Part shown: piece after piece, positions 56,704 to 64,000 of the stretch
Layout: each line of letters starts with the position of its first letter
How positions within the stretch are numbered: position 1 is the stretch's first letter
Assembly: GCA_026410415.1 (NCBI GenBank)
Contig: JAPMLR010000011.1
Location: 1-64,000 of the forward strand
Direction: 5' to 3'
Origin: Denitratimonas yunnanensis (SeqCode)
Lineage (GTDB): Bacteria > Pseudomonadota > Gammaproteobacteria > Xanthomonadales > Xanthomonadaceae
Length of the DNA stretch: 64,000 nucleotides
Made by a program: the position numbers and the translations under genes
Notes under the pieces: generated by a model
What the model saw: only the letters and a program-made list of their open reading frames with translations
Databases searched by the model: none
What the model was told of the DNA's origin: nothing

Positions 56704-57300
56704 TCAGCTGCCCCGTCCGCCCCGCATCAACTGCATGAACTCGGCGCGGGTACGCGCGTCCTCGCGGAAATCCCCGAGCATCTGGCTGGTCACCATGCTG
56801 ACGCCGCGCTTGTGCACGCCTCGCGTGGTCATGCACTGGTGCACCGCTTCGATCACCACACCCACGCCGCGCGGCTTGAGCACGTCATCGATGCAATGGG
56901 CAATTTGCGCCGTGAGCTTTTCCTGGACCTGGAAGCGGCGCGCGAAACCTTCCACCACACGCGCCAGTTTGCTGATTCCCACCACCTTGTTCGTGGGCAG
57001 GTAGCCCACATGCGCCCGTCCGATGATGGGCGCCATGTGGTGTTCGCAATGGCTTTCGAACTCGATGTCGCGCAGCACGATCATTTCGTCGTATCCCGCG
57101 ACTTCCTCGAAGGTGCGGCGCAGGTATTCGGAAGGATCGACGGCGTAGCCTGAAAACCAGTCGCGATACGCCTTGGCAACACGCTTGGGTGTATCGATCA
57201 ACCCTTCGCGCGAGGGATCCTCGCCTGCCCAGCGCAGCAAGGTGCGAACAGCGGCCTCGGCCTGCGCCTGATCGACGGGTGTTTCGTCTTGATGATTCAT
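56704..57300 (-). CDS. folE: GTP cyclohydrolase I
   Basis: 198-residue enzyme opening GTP to dihydroneopterin triphosphate for folate and pteridines (also the queuosine entry step). Zinc ligands are in '[11 protein letters not shown]' and 'HQCMTTRGV'; '[20 protein letters not shown]' is the substrate loop. GAGGGGA precedes the ATG at 57300. A perfect 18-bp palindrome lies 56-73 nt upstream. Confidence 0.97.
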   Translation of the reverse strand: MNHQDETPVDQAQAEAAVRTLLRWAGEDPSREGLIDTPKRVAKAYRDWFSGYAVDPSEYLRRTFEEVAGYDEMIVLRDIEFESHCEHHMAPIIGRAHVGYLPTNKVVGISKLARVVEGFARRFQVQEKLTAQIAHCIDDVLKPRGVGVVIEAVHQCMTTRGVHKRGVSMVTSQMLGDFREDARTRAEFMQLMRGGRGS

Positions 57301-57355
57301 TGGGTCCCCTCGTGGGTGTGTCTTCGATTCCCGCACCGTTGGTCCGGGTCGTGCC

Positions 57356-57373
57356 GCGATCCCCGGGGATCGC
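57356..57373. promoter_or_regulatory. 18-bp perfect palindrome upstream of folE
   Basis: GCGATCCCC followed directly by its complement lies between the mlaA stop (64 nt away) and the folE start (56 nt away). Having no loop, it looks more like a dimeric-protein operator than a terminator, although a role at the end of the mla transcript cannot be excluded. Confidence 0.45.
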
Positions 57374-57437
57374 TCCGCGCAAGGCTCACGCCCCTCGTGA
57401 CGTGACGTTCCGGTCCGAGGTGGCGAATGCCGGCGCC

Positions 57438-58244
57438 TCAGCGCCGCAGCGTGTCGAAATCCGGCACCTCGAACTCGTAGTCCGGCAGGAGATAGTCGGG
57501 CATCTCCTCGCTGCAATCCATCACCTGGCAGCGTCGGCGCTGCAGATAGGCGTCGCGCACCAGCAGATACGGATCGCTCGCGTCGCGCATGAAGGACTCG
57601 TAGGGCAGCACCGAAGCACGCGCGTCCACGCCGTAAAGGATGCTGACTTCCGCACCTTCGCGTCGCGCCAGCCAGCTGATCGGGCTGATGTTGGAGTTGA
57701 CGCCCTTGCCGAAGGTGTCACGCACCGTCCCGGGCCCGAAGACCGGCAGCACAAGGTAGCGCGACTCGTTCCAACCCCATTGTGCGAAGGTCTGGCCGAA
57801 GTCCCGCTGGCGCAACGGGATCCCGGCCTCGGTAGCGGGATCCAGCAAGCCGCCAAGACCCAGCGTGGCATTCATCAGGAAGCGTCCGAGCGCGGTACCG
57901 GCCTGGCCGGGATGCCCTTGCAGGACCAGATTCAAGGCCGAAACCGGTTGCTGCAGGTTGCCGAAAAAGTTGGACACCCCCAGGCGCACCAGGCGTGGCG
58001 TGACCGTGGCATACCCTTTGGCAACCGGACGCAGCATGGTCCGATCCAGCACGTCGTTGAAGGCGTACATCCGGCGGTTGAAACCTTCCCATGGATCGGC
58101 CGCGGCGTCATGCCCGGTGACGGCCTCTTCCCCGGTTGCATCCGGCAGGTCGGATTCGGAAACAGGCTTGCGCGGGCCCGGTCCCGCGCAGGCCACCAGA
58201 GCCAGCACCGCCGACAGCATCAGGATGTGTGCGAACCGCTTCAT
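57438..58244 (-). CDS. mlaA: Outer-membrane lipid asymmetry lipoprotein MlaA (VacJ)
   Basis: 268-residue lipoprotein (lipobox VACAG near residue 19) that extracts phospholipid from the outer leaflet of the outer membrane. VacJ core: '[18 protein letters not shown]', '[19 protein letters not shown]', '[19 protein letters not shown]'. The start MKRFAHIL at 58244 follows AGAAGAGG and overlaps the mlaB stop. Unlike in E. coli, mlaA is the last gene of the mla operon here. Confidence 0.95.
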   Translation of the reverse strand: MKRFAHILMLSAVLALVACAGPGPRKPVSESDLPDATGEEAVTGHDAAADPWEGFNRRMYAFNDVLDRTMLRPVAKGYATVTPRLVRLGVSNFFGNLQQPVSALNLVLQGHPGQAGTALGRFLMNATLGLGGLLDPATEAGIPLRQRDFGQTFAQWGWNESRYLVLPVFGPGTVRDTFGKGVNSNISPISWLARREGAEVSILYGVDARASVLPYESFMRDASDPYLLVRDAYLQRRRCQVMDCSEEMPDYLLPDYEFEVPDFDTLRR

Positions 58245-58534
58245 GCCGTGGCCTCTTCTCCGGAATCGTCGAGCCGGTGTGCCCGGCACAACGCACGATA
58301 ACGCCATGCCACATCACCTTGCACGGGGGCCGGCAACATCCCGAGCGCGTCCTGTCGGCGGCGCAGCCAGTGCAGCAGTGCGACACCCGCACTGTCGATC
58401 TCGCGCACCTGCGACAGGTCGATCGCTCGGATCGTGGCAGGCTGCGCCGAACAAGCACGGAACAACGCGGCAACGGTCGTCATGGTCACCTGCTCTGGCA
58501 ACATCCAGGTGCCGGAAGCCTCCGTTGCCGTCAT
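58241..58534 (-). CDS. mlaB: STAS-domain protein MlaB
   Basis: 97-residue STAS protein that binds MlaF and controls ATPase activity in the phospholipid transporter. 'IDLSQVREIDSAGVALLHWL' is the STAS core, with the Ser-Ala-Gly helix start. Overlaps mlaC and mlaA by 4 nt each (ATGA). Confidence 0.88.
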   Translation of the reverse strand: MTATEASGTWMLPEQVTMTTVAALFRACSAQPATIRAIDLSQVREIDSAGVALLHWLRRRQDALGMLPAPVQGDVAWRYRALCRAHRLDDSGEEATA

Positions 58535-59154
58535 GACTCGTCCTGCAACCGGATCTGGCCGCTGCGAAGACCGGCAATGACCTCGTCCAGACTGCGCGTG
58601 CGCAATTGCCCGTCGAACTGGTTGCGATACGTCTGGACATAGGAAATACCCTCGACAATCACGTCGAACACCAGCCAGTCATCGCCTTTCCTCCGGAACA
58701 TGTAATCCACCTGCACCGGCTCGCCGGCGCGCCGCACGATGCGGCTGGCGACGCGCATCATTTCGCCATTGCGCATCGGCGTACTCGACGCGATCTTGAC
58801 GTCGGTGCCGGGATCCACGTCAAGCAGGGCGTCGGCGTAGCGACGCAGAAGACTGTCGGTCAGCGCATCCGCGAAGCCTTCGATCTGTTCAACCGACGCA
58901 CCGCGCGCATGGCGTGCCAGCACCAACTGGGCCGCATACGGACGATCCATCACGTCGTTGAGTTGCGTCTTGACGAAACTGCGCAACTTGTCCGGATCGG
59001 CGCGGAATGCATCGCGTTGCGCCTCGATCGCATCGAGTACCGCATGGGTGCGTTCGCGCACGATGTCGGCCGGGACGGGAGCCACGGACTGGGACGATGC
59101 GGCGATCGCCGAAAACAGCGTCAGCAGCAGGGCAAGAATGATGCGCGGAGACAT
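58531..59154 (-). CDS. mlaC: Periplasmic phospholipid-binding protein MlaC
   Basis: 207-residue Ttg2D/MlaC protein carrying phospholipids between membranes. Signal peptide (MSPRIILALLLTLFSA), then 'FVKTQLNDVMDRPYAAQLVL' and 'WLVFDVIVEGISYVQTYRNQF' from the family. Part of mlaF-E-D-C-B-A; 25 nt after mlaD. Confidence 0.94.
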   Translation of the reverse strand: MSPRIILALLLTLFSAIAASSQSVAPVPADIVRERTHAVLDAIEAQRDAFRADPDKLRSFVKTQLNDVMDRPYAAQLVLARHARGASVEQIEGFADALTDSLLRRYADALLDVDPGTDVKIASSTPMRNGEMMRVASRIVRRAGEPVQVDYMFRRKGDDWLVFDVIVEGISYVQTYRNQFDGQLRTRSLDEVIAGLRSGQIRLQDES

Positions 59155-59179
59155 GGAGAACCTTGAATGAGCGAATCGA

Positions 59180-59656
59180 TCAGCGCGCAGCATCGTCGCC
59201 ACCGCCCGAATCGGCGTTGAACAGGAATTTCCCGATCAGCTGCTCCAGTACCACCGCCGGCTGGGTCAGGAGGATTTCGTCGCCGTCCTTGAGCGGCTCC
59301 GGATCACCGCCGGGCGACAGGCCGATGTAACGCTCGCCCAGCAGGCCGCTGGTGAAGATCGCAGCCCCCGTGTCCGCCGGCAATTCGCCGGCGGCGTGCG
59401 AGATGCGCAGCGTGACCTTCGCATCGAAGTTCTCGTCCAGCATGATGGACTCGATCTCGCCCACCTTGACTCCGGCGATCTTCACCGGCGCGCGCGCCTT
59501 CAGGTCGCCGGCATTGGTGAAGTTGGCCACCACGCGATAGGTGCTGCCCCCCAGGCGGTCTCCGGAATTGGTCGAGGCGAACGCCAGCATCAGGGCGCAG
59601 GCAAAACCCATCAGGATGAATGCGCCCACGCTCCATTCGGTTTTGGGACTGGCCAT
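59180..59656 (-). CDS. mlaD: MCE-domain protein MlaD
   Basis: 158-residue single-pass membrane protein: one helix (about 9-28) and one MCE domain ('YRVVANFTNAGDLKARAPVK', 'GLLGERYIGLSPGG'). Six copies form the periplasmic ring of the transporter. GGAGAC lies 7 nt before the ATG. Length is close to the usual 180. Confidence 0.95.
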   Translation of the reverse strand: MASPKTEWSVGAFILMGFACALMLAFASTNSGDRLGGSTYRVVANFTNAGDLKARAPVKIAGVKVGEIESIMLDENFDAKVTLRISHAAGELPADTGAAIFTSGLLGERYIGLSPGGDPEPLKDGDEILLTQPAVVLEQLIGKFLFNADSGGGDDAAR

Positions 59657-59677
59657 GCTTTGTCTCCGTGCTTGTCG

Positions 59678-60418
59678 TCAGTACAGCGTCGCGCTGAGTA
59701 GGAAATCCAGGAACAGCACCATCAATGAGCCGTAGACCACCGCCTGGGTCGTCGCCACCGAGGTGCCCTCGGGTGTGGGCCTGGCGTGGAAACCGACATG
59801 GGTGGCGATCAACGCGCAGAACACGCCGAACACCGCCGCCTTCACGAACGCCTGCCCGTAGTCGTCCCACAGGTCCACGCTGGATTGCAGCGAGGCCCAG
59901 AAATAGCCGGGATCCACGCCCAGCAGGTAGACCGCCTGAAACCAGCCGGCCACGATCGAAAAACAAATGAATACCGCGGTCAGAAGCGGCACGCTGATGC
60001 AGGTGGCCAGGAAGCGCGGCACCACGACCTTGCCGACCGGGTCGATCGCCATCATCGACAGCGAGGTGATCTGGTCGGTGGCACGCATCAGGCCCAATTC
60101 CGCCGCCATCGCCGAACCGGCGCGGCCGCAGAACAGGATCGCGGTCAGTACCGGCCCCAACTCGCGGAAAACGGTCAGCGACAGCATCGTGCCGAGCGCA
60201 TTGCCGGCACCGAAGGTCACCAGGGTGCGATATCCCTGCAGCGTCATCACCAGCCCGACGAAGGCACCGCCGACCGCGATGATCGGCACCGAGCGCGCAC
60301 CGATCACGTAGATCTGGCGCACCGTGTCGCGCCACTGCGAGCGGCCGGGACGGATCGCGCCAAGAATGCGGAACAGGAACAGGCCGAAACGGCCCAGCGC
60401 AGCAAGCGTCTCACGCAT
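59678..60418 (-). CDS. mlaE: Phospholipid ABC transporter permease MlaE
   Basis: 246-residue permease with five or six membrane helices and the family blocks 'VGLVMTLQGYRTLVTFGAGN', 'ELGPVLTAILFCGRAGSAMA' and 'TEGTSVATTQAVVYGSL'. Overlaps the mlaF 3' end by 8 nt. Confidence 0.95.
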   Translation of the reverse strand: MRETLAALGRFGLFLFRILGAIRPGRSQWRDTVRQIYVIGARSVPIIAVGGAFVGLVMTLQGYRTLVTFGAGNALGTMLSLTVFRELGPVLTAILFCGRAGSAMAAELGLMRATDQITSLSMMAIDPVGKVVVPRFLATCISVPLLTAVFICFSIVAGWFQAVYLLGVDPGYFWASLQSSVDLWDDYGQAFVKAAVFGVFCALIATHVGFHARPTPEGTSVATTQAVVYGSLMVLFLDFLLSATLY

Positions 60419-61208
60419 GGGTCACCGTCCTGGTCGCACGGTAATCGAAACCGATCGGGCCATCCGGCGCACCATCCATGAACTGGCGCACCAGAGGATC
60501 GGTGCTGGCATCCAGTTCCTCCGGCGTGCCGGCGAACACGATGCCGCGATTGGCCACGATCAACACCTGATCGGCAATCCCCATCACCTCGCGCACGTTG
60601 TGGGTGATGACCAGGCTGGTCATGCCCAGCGCATCGTTGAGGCGACGGATCAGGTTCACGATGACGCCACTGGCGATGGGATCCAGCCCGGTCAATGGCT
60701 CGTCGTAGAGCATCAGCGGCGGATCGGCCACCACCGCACGCGCCAACGCCACGCGCCGCGCCATGCCGCCGGAGAGTTCGTTCGTCTCCAGCGCACCGGC
60801 TTCGCCCAATCCCACTGCCGCCAGCTTCATCTGCACCAGCTCGCGAATCAGTTCTTCCGGCAGATCGGTGTGGGTGCGCAGCGGCAGTGCGACGTTCTCG
60901 AACACGTCGAGATCGCTGAGCAGGCCATTGCCCTGCAGCATCACACCCATCCTGCGGCGCAGCGCGAACAGATCGCGCGCGCGCGGCAGCGGCAGTGAAT
61001 GGCCGAGCACGTCGATGTCGCCGGATGCCTGCGCCAGTTCGCCGACCACGCCGTACAGCAGGGTCGACTTGCCGGCACCCGAAGGCCCCAGCACTGCCGT
61101 CACGCTGCCGCGTGGCAGCGACAGGCTCACGTCGGACAGGATCGTGCGTGCGCCGCGACACAACGTGACGCGACCGAAAACGACAGCAGGTTCCTGATGT
61201 TGGGACAT
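60411..61208 (-). CDS. mlaF: Phospholipid ABC transporter ATPase MlaF
   Basis: 265-residue ATP-binding subunit. Walker A 'GPSGAGKST', Q-loop 'GVMLQGNGLLSDLDVFENVA', signature 'LSGGMARRVALAR' and Walker B 'LMLYDEPLTGLD' are intact. The start MSQHQEPAV at 61208 fits the family; an in-frame GTG/ATG further up is less likely. First gene of mlaF-E-D-C-B-A. The 139 nt upstream end at the RegA gene. Confidence 0.95.
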   Translation of the reverse strand: MSQHQEPAVVFGRVTLCRGARTILSDVSLSLPRGSVTAVLGPSGAGKSTLLYGVVGELAQASGDIDVLGHSLPLPRARDLFALRRRMGVMLQGNGLLSDLDVFENVALPLRTHTDLPEELIRELVQMKLAAVGLGEAGALETNELSGGMARRVALARAVVADPPLMLYDEPLTGLDPIASGVIVNLIRRLNDALGMTSLVITHNVREVMGIADQVLIVANRGIVFAGTPEELDASTDPLVRQFMDGAPDGPIGFDYRATRTVTHA

Positions 61209-61347
61209 GGCAAGGAAGACCCTGGAGTTGTTGCCACAACGGCGGCGAACGACGCGCAACGTTGCCGCAAAGGCATGAACAGGCAAGGCAACGGCGGATT
61301 ATCGCCGCCCCCTTCCCCGCAAGCCAGCCACCGCCTGAGCGGTTCGT

Positions 61348-61905
61348 TCAGGGTTGCGACGGATTGTCCAACTCCGAGGCCTCGCGTGGCGGGCGCTTTC
61401 CGAGCTTGCGCTGGAGCGAACGTCGATGCATGCCGAGCAGGCGCGCGGCAGCGGAGATGTTGCCCCCCGTTTCGGCCAGCGCCTGCTGGATATGCTCCCA
61501 CTCGATCCGAGACAAGGGCGTCATCGCGGCCGGCTCTGTCACGTTCTCCACCACCTCGCCGGAAATCGCCCGCAGGATCGCATCCAGCGAGGCCGGCTTG
61601 GGCAGGTAGTCGTCGGCACCGCGCTTGATCGCTTCCACCGCAGTGGCAACGCTGGCGTATCCGGTGACCAGCACGATGCGCATCGTCGGCAACAGGGCTC
61701 GCAACGGCGCGATCAACTCCAACCCGGTACCGTCACCCTCGGCCAGCTTCAGATCGAGCAGGGCGAAGTCCGGACGATGCAAGCGCGCCATGCGCAAGGC
61801 ATCGGTCGATCGCGAAACACCCAGCAGTTCGATGCCGCGCCGCTGCATGGCACGGGCCAGTGTCCGCACATAGAGGTCATCGTCATCCAGCAGCAAGCCG
61901 CGCAT
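61348..61905 (-). CDS. RegA/PrrA/ActR-type response regulator
   Basis: 185-residue regulator. The receiver domain has the acidic pocket (LLLDDDD), phosphoacceptor Asp in 'FALLDLKLAEGDG', Thr in 'LVTGYAS' and Lys in 'DYLPKP'. The C-terminal Fis-type helix-turn-helix 'NISAAARLLGMHRRSLQRKL' is the characteristic RegA/ActR DNA-binding helix pair. These regulators control redox-linked genes such as cytochrome oxidases and respiration. The ATG overlaps the kinase stop (TGATG), so the pair is translationally coupled. Confidence 0.9.
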   Translation of the reverse strand: MRGLLLDDDDLYVRTLARAMQRRGIELLGVSRSTDALRMARLHRPDFALLDLKLAEGDGTGLELIAPLRALLPTMRIVLVTGYASVATAVEAIKRGADDYLPKPASLDAILRAISGEVVENVTEPAAMTPLSRIEWEHIQQALAETGGNISAAARLLGMHRRSLQRKLGKRPPREASELDNPSQP

Positions 61906-63122
61906 CACGCCTGCCCTCCCGGCATCGGCACACGAAACGCCACGCGCGTGCCGCCACCTTCGACAGATTGCATCCTCAGCTCGCCACCGAGGCGTTCGAT
62001 GGTGGCCTGCGAGAGTGCGAGTCCGACTCCCAGCCCACCCGGTTTGTCACTGCCGAACAACGTGCCCGGCAACAGCATCCGCCCCGGCTCCAGCCCCTTG
62101 CCGTGGTCGCGCACCTCACCGACAAGGCAGCCTGCTTCGCAGCGCAGCGACAACGAAATGCGCGCATTGCCGTTCGCCTCACCGGCATCGGCCGCGTTGT
62201 CCAGCAAGGCCCGCAGCAGATGCCCGATCGCCGCATCCACCTGAAGGCCTGCCGGCAACACCGCATCACGCTCCAGCACGATGGCCGGGCGCAACAGGGT
62301 CCAACGTGCCACCACCTGCTCGGGATCGATACCTTCTCCGAGGCGTGCGGCGCGGGCCAGATCGCGTACCCGATCACGGCAGGTTCCGGCCAGCGCGTGC
62401 AGCAACTGGATATCGTCCTCCAGTGCCTCGGGCAGCTCGCCGGTATCGAGTTCGTCGAGCAGCAGCAACATCGTCGCCAGCGGCGTATTGAGCTCATGGG
62501 CAACGGACGCGGCATGGGTGGCCAGCGCCAGGATGCCTTCGTCACGCACGAACCGTTCGCGCAAGCGCGCCAGCTCGGCATCGCGCTCACGCCGCTGTGC
62601 AGCCATGCGGGCGAGGAAGTACACGAACACGGCGGCAGACACCACGAAGTTCACTGCCATGCCCCACAGGTGCAGGTCGAATCCATCCATCGCCACCCCA
62701 TGCACGTGCGGCAAAGGGCGTCCGAACATCGCCACCAGCAGGTAGGCCAACCCGCACAGCGCTGCCGTGGCGTAGATCCAGCGCTGCGGCAACGCCAGCG
62801 CCGCGAACGCAATGGGTAACAGGAACAGCGAGGTGAACGGATTGGCTGGCCCGCCACTGCATCCGATCAGGAAGGCCAGCACCGTCATGTCCACCATGAT
62901 GTGGAGGAACACCTCCCACGGCGGCGCATCCTCGCTGCGCCTGGCGCGCTGCAGTGCATAGATGTTGAATCCGGCCAGCAGCGCGATGGCCGCGGTCATC
63001 GACCACAGCGGCAGCGGCACGGCAAGCAGGAACGCCACGCAGGCCACCGTCACAAGCTGGCCTGCCACGGCAAACCAGCGCAGCGCGGCGAGCGTGGCGA
63101 TCAGTGAGGTGCGGTCGGACAT
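61905..63122 (-). CDS. RegB/PrrB-type redox-sensing histidine kinase
   Basis: 405-residue membrane kinase. Six hydrophobic spans (to about 185) include the RegB quinone-binding heptapeptide region 'GGPANPFTSLF'. The H-box is 'VAHELNTPLATM'; about 40 residues later a lone Cys in 'HALAGTCRDRV' sits where the redox-active Cys of RegB lies. ATP-binding boxes 'LLDNAADAGEANGN' and 'GGLGVGLALSQATIERLGG' follow. ATGATG offers starts at 63125 and 63122. It forms an operon with the response regulator. Confidence 0.9.
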   Translation of the reverse strand: MSDRTSLIATLAALRWFAVAGQLVTVACVAFLLAVPLPLWSMTAAIALLAGFNIYALQRARRSEDAPPWEVFLHIMVDMTVLAFLIGCSGGPANPFTSLFLLPIAFAALALPQRWIYATAALCGLAYLLVAMFGRPLPHVHGVAMDGFDLHLWGMAVNFVVSAAVFVYFLARMAAQRRERDAELARLRERFVRDEGILALATHAASVAHELNTPLATMLLLLDELDTGELPEALEDDIQLLHALAGTCRDRVRDLARAARLGEGIDPEQVVARWTLLRPAIVLERDAVLPAGLQVDAAIGHLLRALLDNAADAGEANGNARISLSLRCEAGCLVGEVRDHGKGLEPGRMLLPGTLFGSDKPGGLGVGLALSQATIERLGGELRMQSVEGGGTRVAFRVPMPGGQA

Positions 63123-63209
63123 CATCGTGTCAGCATGCCACCGAACGGCCACTGCGCCACGTCCATGCACTCAAGGGACGTGACGCACGATGAGCGACAA
63201 CCACCCGGC

Positions 63210-64000
63210 TCAGTAACTGAAATCCAGCTTCAACCACGCGCTTCGCCCGGGCTCGAGAATGCGCACCTGCTCTGCCGGGTAGCCAAAGTCGGCACTGCCG
63301 GCGAGATTGAGGTGTTCCGAGTACGCCCGATCGAACAGGTTGTCGATGCCCGCCGAAAGGCGCACATGCTCACCTGCACGCAGGCTTCCATTGATGGCCA
63401 GCGTGCCGAAACCCTTGCTCGCACCCATGTCCTGGCCCACCACATTGCCCTGCCCGATGGCGACACGGTCCTGCGCATCCACCACCCGCCACACGATGCC
63501 GGAGGACCAGTTCCCCGATTCCCACGCAGCGCTCATGCGCAGCTCCAGCGGTGGCATCTGCGGCAATGGCATGTCGGCATCGCGGTTCTTGCCATGAGCC
63601 TGTGCCAGCGTCGCACCGAGTTTCAGCCCGGTCAGCGGGCGATACTCCACTCCCGCCTCGACCCCATGAATGCCCGCATCCACATTGTCTGCATGGCTGG
63701 AATTTCCCATCATGCCGCCAGCGCTGTAGGTGAACAGGATGTAGTCGTCGATCCTGCCAACGTAGGCATTGATCCAGGCATCCAACCGCCGCGAGCGGAA
63801 GCTCATCCCGGCGTCCAATTGCGTGGTGCGCTCAGGCTCGATGCCATCGAAGGCGTTGATCGATCCCATCGGGCCGTGGTCGGGCGAGAACAACTCCCAG
63901 TAGTCGGGCATGCGGCTCACATGGCCCACCCCCGCAAACACGCCGAAACCTTCATTTCCCTGCCATTCGTAGCGCAGGAACCCACTGCTCAGGTTTTCGC
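63210..64000 (-). CDS. TonB-dependent receptor, C-terminal part (copper-receptor-like)
   Basis: The 3' end of a gene whose start lies beyond the window; about 263 residues are visible. Outer-membrane beta-strands alternate ('GFLRYEWQGNEGFGVFAG', 'WINAYVGRIDDYILFTYS', 'VRLSAGIDNLFDRAYSEHL'), and the end 'GRSAWLKLDFSY' has the terminal aromatic residue needed for barrel assembly. 'RMPDYWELFSP' and the Met/His-containing loop 'SAGGMMGNSSHADN' resemble the TonB-dependent copper receptor group (OprC/NosA). The family is clear; the copper assignment is tentative. The gap to the RegB gene is 87 nt. Confidence 0.85.
   Translation of the reverse strand, partial: ENLSSGFLRYEWQGNEGFGVFAGVGHVSRMPDYWELFSPDHGPMGSINAFDGIEPERTTQLDAGMSFRSRRLDAWINAYVGRIDDYILFTYSAGGMMGNSSHADNVDAGIHGVEAGVEYRPLTGLKLGATLAQAHGKNRDADMPLPQMPPLELRMSAAWESGNWSSGIVWRVVDAQDRVAIGQGNVVGQDMGASKGFGTLAINGSLRAGEHVRLSAGIDNLFDRAYSEHLNLAGSADFGYPAEQVRILEPGRSAWLKLDFSY

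Noticed and set aside
1..64000. tRNA, tmRNA or rRNA genes
   Set aside because: GGTTCGA-type T-loop strings seen (for example inside gspE and nadE) lie in coding sequence without the rest of a cloverleaf.

Overview
The window is a high-GC chromosomal segment from a gammaproteobacterium, most likely of the order Lysobacterales (Xanthomonadales). Several signs point there: rhlB divergent from trxA-rho, a coaBC-dut-algC operon whose AlgC carries a membrane-anchored N-terminal half, a GTP-type PEP carboxykinase, a GspE without the tetracysteine motif, and secreted proteins with IPTL-CTERM-like or 'IFTDGFE' C-termini. No rRNA, tRNA, CRISPR array, prophage or insertion sequence was recognised. The assignment rests on gene content and order, not on a database search.

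Layout. 0-4.5 kb: a near-consensus promoter firing leftwards out of the window, then DUF192, SirB1-like, thiE, hemL and an Mrr-type restriction endonuclease followed by a scrap of a second mrr copy. 4.6-9.2 kb: comEA, clpB behind a sigma-32-like promoter, and a CsgG-domain protein. 9.5-14.7 kb: an alcohol dehydrogenase, a lipase-like hydrolase and a visibly AT-richer accessory patch. That patch holds a CPBP membrane protease and a Gly/Cys-rich secreted protein whose signal peptide is interrupted by an in-frame TGA. 14.7-26.3 kb: pgeF-rluD divergent from bamD, DUF1287, nadE, a three-gene type II secretion cluster (gspC-D-E) and rhlB. 26.5-38.7 kb: trxA, rho, algC-dut-coaBC, radC, gamma-carbonic anhydrase, aroE, secB-gpsA, trmL, queF and a NUDIX hydrolase.

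38.7-49.5 kb is enriched in exported or membrane proteins: a conserved periplasmic protein, a cation diffusion facilitator, a phytase-like lipoprotein, a large S8 protease with a P-domain, a TIGR03032 protein and an IPTL-CTERM beta-helix protein. 49.5-54.8 kb is the folC-dedD(SPOR)-cvpA-purF cluster plus a DUF455 protein. 54.9-57.3 kb holds pckG and folE. 57.4-61.2 kb is the complete phospholipid-transport operon mlaF-E-D-C-B-A. 61.3-63.1 kb is a RegB/RegA-type redox two-component system. The window ends inside a TonB-dependent receptor gene resembling the copper receptor family.

Most of the window is conserved housekeeping sequence in tight operons with start/stop overlaps. The least explained part is the 12.0-14.7 kb patch; other points worth a second look are the mrr remnant next to comEA, the isolated gspCDE set and the surface-protein cluster at 40.7-48.9 kb.
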